From Nesterenkonia muleiensis (GTDB lineage Bacteria > Actinomycetota > Actinomycetes > Actinomycetales > Micrococcaceae): a stretch of 64,000 bases of DNA. The DNA lies in the NCBI RefSeq assembly GCF_003600155.1, contig NZ_QWLD01000040.1, positions 62,001 to 126,000 on the forward strand, written 5' to 3'. The notes under the pieces are model-generated. The model had not been told where the DNA came from. It made no database searches and was given only the letters and a program-made list of their open reading frames with translations. The position numbers and the translations under genes are program-made. Shown here one piece after another: positions 37,268 through 45,401 of this stretch. Each line of letters opens with the position of its first letter. Positions within the stretch are counted from its first letter, which is position 1.

Positions 37268-38448
37268 TCCGTGGGGTGCATGCAGGGGTTGAGGCCGACG
37301 ACGGTGTCGGCGGCGGCATCGAGGACGACCACGTCCTTGTGTCGGTGTACCGGTACACGGGCCAGCACGTCGGTGGCGAGGTCGCCTTTCATATCGATGA
37401 GCACCACGCTGGAGCCAAGGCCCATGTCATGCGTGATGAGATTCAGCATGGCCGTGCTCTTGCCCACGCCGGTGGGACCGCAGAGATGGGTCATGTACGA
37501 GGCGGACTGAATCGGCAGCGCAACTTTCTCTTCCTCGAAACCGGAGGCGGCCGAGATGCCGATTACTCGGCTGTTGGTCGGCATCTTCGGTGGTGGCGGG
37601 AACATGCGTGGATGCCCGGTGCCGAATGCGGGGAGATCACCCGTACCGAGGGGCCAGGCAGCCACAGCGGCGGCTTCCGAGCTTGCTAGGCGCAATGGCC
37701 ACTTCCATGGGCGAGTGGCGTTGTCTACTCGCTTGGCCTGGATATTGGCCAGCTGGAGGCGCGTGCCGGAGGCTTCGAGCACTTTCAGGGCGCTGCGCAG
37801 TTTCGAGATGAGGTGACGGGCACGCTCCGGTGTAGAGACTTTGGCGGCGATGCGGATAGCCGAGTCGAAACCGTGCTGCTGGGCGCGGGTACGCAGAGCC
37901 GCAGAGGGGTCTGGGTTTCGCTCTGGAGTCTTGCCACCGGCCAGGAGTACCTGGAAGAACTGTGACCAGGCCTCGCGGTGGTGCATCGGCGGTGAGTGAC
38001 GGCGGCCCAGCATCAGCTGGATGGTCAGCTCGTCGTGGTTTCCGAGGGAGGCGATCACTCCGAACACGGCTCGAGCAGCGTCCTCAATATGCGCAGGGTT
38101 CAGATGCGGATGAGAGCCGCGGAGCCGGATCGTGGCCGCCATATCTGGTGTGCGGCGAATGTGTTTCTGCTGGTGGATATGCACCGGCAGATGCGTTCGC
38201 AGCAGTCCCTCAACGTCCTGAAGATGGGCAGCGCCTGCAGCGAGGAACCAGCGCGAGGCAGCGGCCCCGTCTTTGTTGCCACGGGCACGCATCTCCAGAA
38301 CAGTCGTGCCGATCTCTGTACTCGAGGCCAGGTGTTCCATGCAGGCGGCAGCGGCCTTGGGATCCGCCATCTGCGTGAACGCCATCTCTCGGAACACCGG
38401 GTGCCTGGTCCTACGTCGCGGCTTACTGATCGTCTTCTTGGTCGTCAT
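37159..38448 (-). CDS. TraG/VirB4-like conjugation ATPase, N-terminal part
   Basis: 429 residues before the frame runs off. AGAAAGGAAG precedes the ATG at 38448. Residues 1-300 are the accessory domain; then THLCGPTGVGKSTAMLNLI is Walker A, followed by GSSVVLIDMKGDLATDVLAR. After GLNP the frame departs; one extra C in the run AACCCC (plus-strand G run 37285-37288) would join it to the C-terminal half, giving a 734-residue protein of normal length. The change is a one-base deletion in a homopolymer. It may be a real mutation that disables transfer, or a read error. It would pump DNA at the membrane. Confidence 0.85.
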   Translation of the reverse strand: MTTKKTISKPRRRTRHPVFREMAFTQMADPKAAAACMEHLASSTEIGTTVLEMRARGNKDGAAASRWFLAAGAAHLQDVEGLLRTHLPVHIHQQKHIRRTPDMAATIRLRGSHPHLNPAHIEDAARAVFGVIASLGNHDELTIQLMLGRRHSPPMHHREAWSQFFQVLLAGGKTPERNPDPSAALRTRAQQHGFDSAIRIAAKVSTPERARHLISKLRSALKVLEASGTRLQLANIQAKRVDNATRPWKWPLRLASSEAAAVAAWPLGTGDLPAFGTGHPRMFPPPPKMPTNSRVIGISAASGFEEEKVALPIQSASYMTHLCGPTGVGKSTAMLNLITHDMGLGSSVVLIDMKGDLATDVLARVPVHRHKDVVVLDAAADTVVGLNPCMHPTEWKPKPLTNSWLSSRVWMTAPGVWACARRSPRRCTP

Positions 38449-38635
38449 GATCGCTTCCTTTCTGCTGAGGCGGATTAGCGTTTTTCTTCAGGACATGAAT
38501 CGCGATGCGCAGCAGGTGTACCGCGTGTCGGTCTTGGTGGATCTGCTCTTGCCACAGCTGCGTCAGCCGATGCTGCGGCTGCGCTCGTCCCGGTGGACGT
38601 CTTGGTGGGCGGCCTGTCGGTTTATAAGGACTCAT
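38423..38635 (-). CDS. Small hydrophilic element protein
   Basis: 70 residues. GGGAGG lies 6 bases ahead of the ATG and the end overlaps the coupling-ATPase start by 26 bases. The N-terminus is Pro/Arg-rich (YKPTGRPPRRPPGRAQPQ), the middle a helix (IHQDRHAVHLLRIAIHVL), the tail acidic. No known domain. Confidence 0.5.
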   Translation of the reverse strand: MSPYKPTGRPPRRPPGRAQPQHRLTQLWQEQIHQDRHAVHLLRIAIHVLKKNANPPQQKGSDHDDQEDDQ

Positions 38636-38654
38636 CGGGGGCCTCCCGTGTTGT

Positions 38655-38846
38655 TCACCAGGTGCTTCTCGCCCTGCGCCACCAGATCGGCAGCGTGGCC
38701 ACGGCGACGATGACGCCGGTCAGAGCGATCCAGGTCCAGTAGGCCTTGATCAGCTCGATGGCCAGCACGATCACCACCACGGTGGCGAGAATGCGTAGGC
38801 AGGCGTTCAGCAGCTTCGAGGTCGCGGAGGAGGGCTTGTCGGTCAT
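38655..38846 (-). CDS. Small two-helix membrane protein
   Basis: 63 residues with two hydrophobic helices (LRILATVVVIVLAIELIKAY and TWIALTGVIVAVATLPIWW) and a basic end. AGGTGG precedes the ATG; it lies 11 bases after the MT-A70 gene. Likely a membrane component of the transfer apparatus, by position. Confidence 0.6.
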   Translation of the reverse strand: MTDKPSSATSKLLNACLRILATVVVIVLAIELIKAYWTWIALTGVIVAVATLPIWWRRARSTW

Positions 38847-38857
38847 GGGATCGCCAC

Positions 38858-39529
38858 CTACTCATCGCTGTTCTCCTGGCCCGCTGACAGCAGGCGGTGC
38901 TCGGTGGGTTGGTCATCAAAATCTGACGGGACCGGGTAGCCGAAACGGGCTAGAGAGACCGTGGCGGCGCATTCGTTTCCCCAGAGGTCCCAGTGAGCAC
39001 TGGATGGAGCCTCTCGCCGGGCGAATAGCTCCAGCCGGGGAATCTCAGGGTCACCGAGTGCCCTGTCCGCGATGACGAACATCTCTTCTGGCTTCTGCGA
39101 GTGCTGTTGGCGGGGGAAGAATCCCCAGTCAGGTTGGGCGCGGAACGCTGGCTTGGGTTTGCCTCGCTTACCGACCAGGCACATCTCTGAGGCGGTACGA
39201 GGCCAGTCGCCCATGCCGAGGTCCCGGCGCACCCACTTGAACGTGCGGTGATAGGTGAACCCCCACGCGGCCATAACCTGGAGACCGAAAGGCAGGACCG
39301 CGTCGGTGATCCACAGCAGCAACCAGGAATCCTCCGCTGATATGTGCTTGACGGCCTCGCCCATACCGAGGATCTGCTCGTCGGTCATGAGCTCGTAGTG
39401 TGCGGCAGCGCCAAGCTTCTTGCCCCGCTGCGACTTGTGTCCCCAGGGCGGATCCGCCATGATCAGCCGGAACGTCCCGGGCTTCGGCGTCTTATCTGGT
39501 TCATTGTGCTGGTGGTGGTCGTGTTGCAT
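38858..39529 (-). CDS. MT-A70 family adenine methyltransferase
   Basis: 223 residues. The catalytic motif DPPW is in LIMADPPWGHKSQRGKK (about 25-40), followed by LLLWITDAVLPFGLQVM and AWGFTYHRTFKWVRRDLG, the conserved core, and QPDWGFFPRQQHSQKPEEMF. It should methylate adenine N6 in DNA using SAM, possibly shielding the element from host restriction. It starts with a His-rich tail (MQHDHHQHNEPDK) like two other genes of the operon. AGAAGGAG precedes the ATG. Confidence 0.88.
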   Translation of the reverse strand: MQHDHHQHNEPDKTPKPGTFRLIMADPPWGHKSQRGKKLGAAAHYELMTDEQILGMGEAVKHISAEDSWLLLWITDAVLPFGLQVMAAWGFTYHRTFKWVRRDLGMGDWPRTASEMCLVGKRGKPKPAFRAQPDWGFFPRQQHSQKPEEMFVIADRALGDPEIPRLELFARREAPSSAHWDLWGNECAATVSLARFGYPVPSDFDDQPTEHRLLSAGQENSDE

Positions 39530-39784
39530 TTTGGCAAACTCCTTCTAAGGCGGGTTACGTTTGGTGGTAAACCCCCAGGTCAGCGGCGCGGTCAAATCGG
39601 CGGCGTCCGGGCCGGGGTCTTACCCTCAGTTATGACCGATCTGGTCAAGGATTCCTAGAGCACTTGCTCGTCTTGCAGGTGTCGAGACGACTCACCCCCA
39701 CCCCTGTTAGGAGGGGTTCCAGGTGGTCGCGTTGGCAGGCGTTGTGATAAAGACATCGCCCGGGTCGGGCGCTATGAATAAGGA
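39530..39784. other. Gap in the transfer operon, possible origin region
   Basis: About 255 bases without a gene. It contains a hairpin (39700-39717) and a GC-rich CGCCCGGGTCGGGCG dyad around 39750. As the only sizeable gap within the leftward operon it is the best place for an origin of transfer or an internal promoter. Confidence 0.35.
39700..39717. repeat. Hairpin ACCCCT/AGGGGT
   Basis: A 6-bp stem with loop GTTAGG, closely similar to the hairpin at 36092-36110. It sits in the gap upstream of the MT-A70 gene. Confidence 0.35.
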
Positions 39785-40108
39785 CTATTCGGCGACGTTG
39801 CGCCACCCCATTCCTGCGGCCTTGTGCAAGGCCATCCGGGTCTGACGGTGGATGGCTTCCTGCTCGGCCGCGGCGGCCAGGTAGCGGGCTGCCAGGCACT
39901 GCTCCGGGCTGGGCGGAGGTGCCGGGATGCGGTGCTGGATCCAGTCCAGCGATTCCTCCTCGACGACCTCACCGGAGACGGTGGAGGCCGAGGCTTCCGG
40001 GCTGGGAGCGGGTCCGAATACTCGGAGCAGCGCCGCCAACCCGGAGACAATGCCGATCAGCAGCACTGTGATCAGCACGGCGATGATGAACAGATCAGCG
40101 GCAGTCAT
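39785..40108 (-). CDS. Small membrane-anchored element protein
   Basis: 107 residues. One N-terminal transmembrane helix (FIIAVLITVLLIGIVSGLAA), a Pro/Ser linker, then a cytoplasmic helix LDWIQHRIPAPPPSPEQCLA. Seven bases after the preceding gene. No known family. Confidence 0.55.
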   Translation of the reverse strand: MTAADLFIIAVLITVLLIGIVSGLAALLRVFGPAPSPEASASTVSGEVVEEESLDWIQHRIPAPPPSPEQCLAARYLAAAAEQEAIHRQTRMALHKAAGMGWRNVAE

Positions 40109-40115
40109 GGCCTGC

Positions 40116-40406
40116 TCACTCCCCGAAGCCGATCACGCTGCGGCGGAACTTCTCCGCTGCAGCCAGCTCGATCTGCACCAGCACCGGAGCCAGGTCCGGG
40201 TGCTGCTGGGAGTAGTGCTGCCGGGTTTGGTCGATGTCGGCCATCCGGTCCATACCGTTGACGGCCAGGGCGGCGGTGGCGTCCTGCTCCAGCTTCGCCA
40301 GCCGAGCCTCCTGCTTGACCCGGTCGAGCGCCTGGTCATACCTACGGGACTCCTGGTTCCGGGAGAGGGCACGTCCGCTGGTGTTCCACTTTTCAAGCTC
40401 ACTCAT
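40116..40406 (-). CDS. Small charged helical element protein
   Basis: 96 residues from the ATG at 40406, which has GGAGGTGATCACC directly ahead; the open frame to 40544 lacks any such site. The product is a single helical protein (RYDQALDRVKQEARLAKLEQ). It overlaps the upstream gene by 8 bases. Confidence 0.6.
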   Translation of the reverse strand: MSELEKWNTSGRALSRNQESRRYDQALDRVKQEARLAKLEQDATAALAVNGMDRMADIDQTRQHYSQQHPDLAPVLVQIELAAAEKFRRSVIGFGE

Positions 40407-40752
40407 GGTGATCACCTCCGCCCGTGGTGTCAGGGCGGGTGCTGGAGGCATAGCGGCCCATTGCATCGTCTCGCTTAGCCTGGCGGTGACGGAGCCGATT
40501 CCTAGTCTCCTGGTACGCCGGAGTGACGTCGTGTTCGATGACATGAGCTAAGGCCTCCCGCGCATCAAGGGTGGCGCTGGCGAACGCGGTGGCGGCCGTT
40601 CCGTTGACATCAGCCAACCGAACGATGAGCTTGTCGTAGCTCTCCTCCAGGTCGCTGTAGGCCTCCAGTGCATGAGTCAGACGCTGGAATCTCCAGTAGT
40701 CCAACTCCCATTCAGATGGTTTGCCTGGGTGGGTGCTCATGGGTTTGTGCAT
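40399..40752 (-). CDS. First gene of the transfer operon, helical, unknown
   Basis: 117 residues (AAGGAG eight bases ahead of the ATG). Helical and charged: WELDYWRFQRLTHALEAYSD and TLDAREALAHVIEHDV. It overlaps the following gene by 8 bases. Everything down to 31,426 can be one transcript starting in the gap 40,753-40,938. Confidence 0.55.
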   Translation of the reverse strand: MHKPMSTHPGKPSEWELDYWRFQRLTHALEAYSDLEESYDKLIVRLADVNGTAATAFASATLDAREALAHVIEHDVTPAYQETRNRLRHRQAKRDDAMGRYASSTRPDTTGGGDHHE

Positions 40753-40938
40753 GGCATGCTCCTTGGCGGGTTGGTGAAAACATGGTGCTCAACCCGAATC
40801 TGGACGCACTCAGCTACGGGACGGGCACCCCGCCCCTGTGTCAGTGCTTGGGAATCGGATCGAGTGGTTTCACCCTAAAACCGCATGTCAGGAGGAAGAA
40901 AGCATAAGCGTGATAGCACTAGCGACTAGACTTTCCTC

Positions 40939-41304
40939 ATGAACGAGCAGGCCCGCTACCCCGAGCAGGACATGGACTTCGCTCCGGAGATGCCTCAAGA
41001 GTGGGCACTGTTCGCTGACCTGCGCGAAGAAGTATTGCTGGACTACGAGGACAACACCGCCCGGGCTTACTGGGCTGATCTGCAGGACGTCTTCGTCTGG
41101 GCAGTGGAGCGCGACAAGGACATCCTCCAGCTGACCGAGAAAGAGTTGCGGCAGTATATGGGTCTTCTGCGGCGGCGGAAGTACAGCGAATCCACCATCC
41201 GCAGACGGATCACTGTACTGCGCCTTCTCTACGACGTCGCCATCCGTGAGGCCGTGCGCACCGATAATCCTGCTAAGCGAATTAAAGTGCGTAAACCTAG
41301 TTGA
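40939..41304 (+). CDS. Orphan core-binding domain of a tyrosine integrase
   Basis: 121 residues. The sequence LREEVLLDYEDNTARAYWAD, VFVWAVERDKDILQLTEKEL and STIRRRITVLRLLYDVAIRE matches the SAM-like N-terminal domain of phage and XerC/D integrases, which grips DNA. The catalytic domain with R-H-R-Y is absent: a TGA stops the frame and AT-rich DNA follows. It may be a truncated integrase, or a stand-alone DNA-binding factor such as an excisionase-like helper. Confidence 0.7.
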   Translation: MNEQARYPEQDMDFAPEMPQEWALFADLREEVLLDYEDNTARAYWADLQDVFVWAVERDKDILQLTEKELRQYMGLLRRRKYSESTIRRRITVLRLLYDVAIREAVRTDNPAKRIKVRKPS

Positions 41305-41338
41305 CGAAGCTTATTATATATATAAGCATAAGCATTAT

Positions 41339-42697
41339 ATGAATGCAACAGAATATAGAAAAAAAGGCTTACGCCGCCGCTGGAGCACGACAGTGTTGGG
41401 CCCAGCGTCTCCAGATACCAACAAAGCCACGCTGGTTCAGCGTGGCTTCACTATTGTCGAGTTGCTGATCGTGATCGTGGTGATTGCGATTCTCGCAGCG
41501 ATCACCGTGGTCGCCTACACCGGCGTTCAGAACAGAGCCGAGGAAACAAAGCTCCAGAGCGATCTTCGTCAGGCAGGCTCGCTGATCGCTATTGACCACG
41601 CCACCCACGGCGCGTACCCAGAAGACGAGGAGGACGTTGCAGATGGCGAGGGTCTCTCGCCAAGTAACGGCACGCGCTTCGAGTACACCAGTGACGGCGA
41701 CAGCTACTGCCTGAGCGCAACTAGCGAGACGCGCGACGTCCGCGGCTTCCATATCTCCAGCGAGACAGGGCGAGTCCAAGAAGGCGTCTGTGATGGGCAT
41801 GAGGGACCGAGTTTGGGCGATGTCGATGGTGGCTTAAGTATTGTCAGCTGGGATCAGATCTCGGCTGGAAGGTGGCATACTTGCGCCGTCGCAGGCGGGG
41901 AAGCCTACTGTTGGGGCGCTGGCAACGACGGACGCCTTGGGAATGGCGATACTGCAAATCGGACCACTCCCATTCAGGTCACTGGTCTCAGCAATGTCAC
42001 TGCGATCTCGGCTGGAGGGTCGCATACTTGCGCCGTGGCCAACGGTGACGCTTACTGCTGGGGCTCTGGTCTCCAGGGGCGCCTGGGCAACGGCGGCACT
42101 GATGGCCAGGCTGTTCCCATCCAAGTTGCAGGCCTTAGCGGTGTGACCTCCATCTCCGCAGGAATCCATCACACCTGTGCCGTCGCAGGCGGCGACGCCT
42201 ACTGCTGGGGCCGTGGCACTTATGGAGTACTAGGTAATGGAGATACTGCTCCTCGAGACACCCCGGCCCTGGTTGCAAGCCTCAATGGTGTCACCTCGAT
42301 TTCAGCTGGAACTGCCAGCAGCTGCGCCATCGCAGGCGGTGATGCCTACTGCTGGGGCTGGGGTAATAACGGTCGCCTCGGCAATGGAGATACAGTACAG
42401 CGGGCCTCACCAGTTCAGGTTTCAGGCATTAGCAACGTCACCTCGATCTCAGCTGCGGACGTGAATGCTTGTGCCGTCGCAGGCGACAATGCCTACTGCT
42501 GGGGTGCGGGCGTTGCCAGTCCGGCGATGGTTTCAGATATTAGTGGTGTCACCTCGATTTCCGTAGGATACGTGCATCGTTGCGCAATCTCAGACAGTGA
42601 TGCCTACTGTTGGGGGACTGGTAGTAGCAGGCAGCTCGGCAATGGCGACACGGCGAGTCAGTCTGCACCAGTGCGGGTCTCAGAGACTTCTTCGTAG
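41339..42697 (+). CDS. Type IV prepilin fused to RCC1-like repeats
   Basis: 452 residues from the ATG at 41339 (the frame is open to 41246). After a basic leader comes the prepilin peptidase site and pilin helix RGFTIVELLIVIVVIAILAA (about 35-60). A pilin-type head follows to about 170. From there on six repeats of about 45 residues carry the RCC1-like consensus TSISAG..HTCAVAGGDAYCWG with GRLGNGDT turns, each with two cysteines, likely forming a disulfide-stabilised beta propeller. The fusion would display the propeller at the cell surface on a pilus tip or pseudopilus. No pilus assembly genes are in the window. Start sits behind an AT-rich leader. Confidence 0.85.
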   Translation: MNATEYRKKGLRRRWSTTVLGPASPDTNKATLVQRGFTIVELLIVIVVIAILAAITVVAYTGVQNRAEETKLQSDLRQAGSLIAIDHATHGAYPEDEEDVADGEGLSPSNGTRFEYTSDGDSYCLSATSETRDVRGFHISSETGRVQEGVCDGHEGPSLGDVDGGLSIVSWDQISAGRWHTCAVAGGEAYCWGAGNDGRLGNGDTANRTTPIQVTGLSNVTAISAGGSHTCAVANGDAYCWGSGLQGRLGNGGTDGQAVPIQVAGLSGVTSISAGIHHTCAVAGGDAYCWGRGTYGVLGNGDTAPRDTPALVASLNGVTSISAGTASSCAIAGGDAYCWGWGNNGRLGNGDTVQRASPVQVSGISNVTSISAADVNACAVAGDNAYCWGAGVASPAMVSDISGVTSISVGYVHRCAISDSDAYCWGTGSSRQLGNGDTASQSAPVRVSETSS

Positions 42698-42784
42698 CTC
42701 GTCCCAGCATGTTAGGAGGCCAACTCTGGTGCTGTTGCACGACTTGAGCGGTTAGGAGGAAAATCTAACGCAGGAATGACGCCG

Positions 42785-43723
42785 CTATCCATATCCATTT
42801 TCTTCAAGAAATTCACCGTCTCTGGTTTCACTCTGGCTCGGGAGTTCGCCCAGTAGTGTGGAGTATCGTGCGAAGCCTGTCTCCAGCAGCTCATACGTCG
42901 CAACGGTGATCAAGTTCAGTTTCTGTAGGTTTGTGCTGAAGTGGAACGTCGCGCCGTACGTATCTCTCGTTCCAATCTGTTCGACTGAGTCGTTGCCCGT
43001 GGTGGCAGCCCACATTTTGCCGTGGGCGAACCCGCTACTGAGCTGCCAAGCAGCCAGCCACGGCAAGAGGTCCTTAAGGGTGTCGGAGCGTTCCTCATCT
43101 AATTTTCGGAGAATGTCCGTCATCCTTGGAAGCGCATCCTGCTTCGGTTTCTTCTTGCCCTTTGGCGTCTTCGGAGATGCTTTATGCTTCGGAGTCCAGG
43201 GGGCAATTCCAGCCGCCACGGCGAACTGATCTACGCGCTGCCGCTTTGCAGCGAGATGCTCAATGGGGAGCCCAGCAGTCTTGGCGAACTGCTCGTAGTT
43301 GTGAACTTCATCGAGATGCAGGAGCAGTTGGCGTTTTACTCGGGCTCGCGAACTCTCAGGACTCATCAACCAAAGTGCTGAGGCTCCACATTCCAAGGCA
43401 TTCCGCAGGAGAGGGTATCCACCATGTAGCCGCACCGTGAGGTTAACATAGGTGCCCTGGCTGTCCTGCTCTTCTTGAATACCGAGCCAATGCTTCAGCG
43501 CATCCAGGCACCCGTATCCAGCAGAGAGCATGAACTGTGCGGCGTTCTTCGTCGGTAACGTGGGGGCCGTTGCTGCGTCCACGGCAAACCCAGAACCCGC
43601 GGCGGGCACTTGTTTGGGCTGAAGATCTTCCTCCCGTAGAGCAGTAGCCTTCAGCAGGTGATAGAGGGACTCGGCTGCCTTGTTTTCATCAGGATTAACC
43701 TCGGGGTACGGCCAGTGTGGCAT
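42785..43723 (-). CDS. Protein of unknown function paired with a predicted nuclease
   Basis: 312 residues, helical. YPLLRNALECGASALWLM and SSGFAHGKMWAAT resemble all-helical families of the DUF5677 type, and a Lys/Pro-rich linker (KHKASPKTPKGKKKPKQ) divides it near 185-205. It lies 9 bases after the DUF6602-like nuclease gene, on the same strand, so the two probably work together. No active site identified. Confidence 0.5.
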   Translation of the reverse strand: MPHWPYPEVNPDENKAAESLYHLLKATALREEDLQPKQVPAAGSGFAVDAATAPTLPTKNAAQFMLSAGYGCLDALKHWLGIQEEQDSQGTYVNLTVRLHGGYPLLRNALECGASALWLMSPESSRARVKRQLLLHLDEVHNYEQFAKTAGLPIEHLAAKRQRVDQFAVAAGIAPWTPKHKASPKTPKGKKKPKQDALPRMTDILRKLDEERSDTLKDLLPWLAAWQLSSGFAHGKMWAATTGNDSVEQIGTRDTYGATFHFSTNLQKLNLITVATYELLETGFARYSTLLGELPSQSETRDGEFLEENGYG

Positions 43724-43732
43724 GAGACGGAC

Positions 43733-44803
43733 CTACTTGGGAGTGCCGGAGGTCGATTGCTGTTTGCGGTTCAATCGCGCTAGTTGCTTCGCCAGGCGTA
43801 GTGTCGCCCTGGATTCGTCTGGCATGTTGTCAGTTTCCGCGATGTAGTTCTCGTTAACGCTGAGCACCTCGACTGCCTCTCCGAGCGTAATGGGTTCACC
43901 CTTACTGTGGCGCAACAGAATGTCCTCACGAACCCCCATCTTCTTGGCGACAGCTTTGTACGCATCTTCGTTGAACTTCTGCGCTGCCGGGCCATCTGGA
44001 AAAGAGACGCTGAACTGTAGATCATCTTTGAGATATTGAGTCAGGTCGATAGGCCGCGTTTCGGCTTGCGCAACCGCGGTGGAAAGTACGGCGAACCACT
44101 GCAACAGCGCGCGTTCGGCGTCCTCGGTGTCGCCCATGATGCTGTCCGGCGTTGGCCACGGTGAGAAGCTTGGCTGATACGTCTCCCAGTTCATGGATAC
44201 GTTCAGGCCAACGCCACGATCGAGATAGCAAACACTGTCTATGCGCTTCTCTGGAGCGGCCTCGAGTTGGGCATCATTGAAGGCGCCTGCATAACTGCCT
44301 TCGCTTTCGAAAGCGAAGACGCTGTAGTAGACCGGCATGTCGGCATACATCTGCCCATACCGTTCGCGCTGGTGAACCAACCCACCACTGAGAAATGCCT
44401 TCTTCTGGAGGGACTTCACTTTCTGGCAGCTCTTAATGAGGTCTGTAACCATGCCCCTTTGGAGGCGCGACTTCACCTCAATAACAGCTATCACACCCTC
44501 CACCGGCACTGCGTGATTACGGCTGCCCTTATCGCCAAAGAGCATTGGAGTCCGAGGCTTGTCGTAGAGGATGGCATCGAGTTCGCCGCTGCGGTTACTG
44601 TCGACGTCTACAACCTCTCCAGAGGTAACTCCGATCGAATCTGGTAGATGCCTGCGGAGGAACTCGTGAAACCGTTCTTCGGCAGTGGTCCCCTTGATGC
44701 CGCCATGGTCGAAGCCGCCACGAATGTTCTTCAGCTCAAGCCGTAAGCTCTCGGCTGTGGTCCGGAGGGTCGATCTCGGCCCTCTTGTGTCGTCCTCGGC
44801 CAC
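43733..44803 (-). CDS. DUF6602-like predicted PD-(D/E)xK nuclease
   Basis: 356 residues. The N-terminal half has the nuclease-like core: EERFHEFLRRHLPDSIG, SGELDAILYD and GVIAVIEVKSRLQ, giving E...D...ExK in the right order. This is the arrangement of the DUF6602 family. The rest is helical with LRLAKQLARLNRKQQS at the end. First gene of a two-gene unit with 42785-43723. Role in phage or plasmid defence is likely but not shown. Confidence 0.65.
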   Translation of the reverse strand: MAEDDTRGPRSTLRTTAESLRLELKNIRGGFDHGGIKGTTAEERFHEFLRRHLPDSIGVTSGEVVDVDSNRSGELDAILYDKPRTPMLFGDKGSRNHAVPVEGVIAVIEVKSRLQRGMVTDLIKSCQKVKSLQKKAFLSGGLVHQRERYGQMYADMPVYYSVFAFESEGSYAGAFNDAQLEAAPEKRIDSVCYLDRGVGLNVSMNWETYQPSFSPWPTPDSIMGDTEDAERALLQWFAVLSTAVAQAETRPIDLTQYLKDDLQFSVSFPDGPAAQKFNEDAYKAVAKKMGVREDILLRHSKGEPITLGEAVEVLSVNENYIAETDNMPDESRATLRLAKQLARLNRKQQSTSGTPK

Positions 44804-45024
44804 TGTCGCCTCCTGGTGCTGATTGATGATTCCATCACAGCGTAAACGGAGCCTCGGACATGGCGAACGTCCGGTGCAGCGTTAGCGACTGCGAAATTGG
44901 GTTTCTCGCACCTCTGATCAGTCACGATGACCGTCCCACACTTCAACTCTGACCTGATCCATGGTGTGCCTACGCGACAGCAGAGGCAAGCTCTGCGGCG
45001 GATTTCCCAAGAAGGAGAAACATC

Positions 45025-45279
45025 ATGTCAGAAGAGCTGTTGGTCAAATTCTACGAGGTCCAGAATCTTGGGCTGCCTCCCAGTGATGCGTTCCTGGAGT
45101 CAGCTTGGGTGTACGACTCGTGGGAGGAGGTTCATCAGGAACTGGATTCAGATCATCGCCTGCGGTGGGAACAGTCATCACAAGGCATCTGGTCGGCGAC
45201 GCTGCCGGATCAACGCACGGTGACAGTTGAGCCGTTTCGACGGGTCAACTCGATCAGGGTGAATGTGAAGTTGATGTAA
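45025..45279 (+). CDS. Small acidic protein of unknown function
   Basis: 84 residues. AGAAGGAG lies 7 bases ahead of the ATG. The sequence (FLESAWVYDSWEEVHQELDS, IWSATLPDQRTVTVEPFRR) is a small alpha/beta protein with no known domain. Confidence 0.5.
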   Translation: MSEELLVKFYEVQNLGLPPSDAFLESAWVYDSWEEVHQELDSDHRLRWEQSSQGIWSATLPDQRTVTVEPFRRVNSIRVNVKLM

Positions 45280-45401
45280 TCCATTAATTGACGTCGAAGC
45301 GCTGGTGGTGGGTAGCTCCACAGAACTGCCTGCCACCAGCGCCGATGTTCAGTCCATGTCTGGGCGTTCCATCACCTGCTCCGCTGGGAGAAGATGGAGT
45401 C

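Noticed and set aside
37250-37290. Programmed -1 ribosomal frameshift in the coupling ATPase
   Set aside because: CCCAAAC is present, but not in the reading phase needed; a one-base loss in the C run explains the split better.
42000-42640. Direct DNA repeats at 42.0-42.6 kb as a satellite
   Set aside because: They are the coding repeats of the RCC1-like domain, not an independent repeat.
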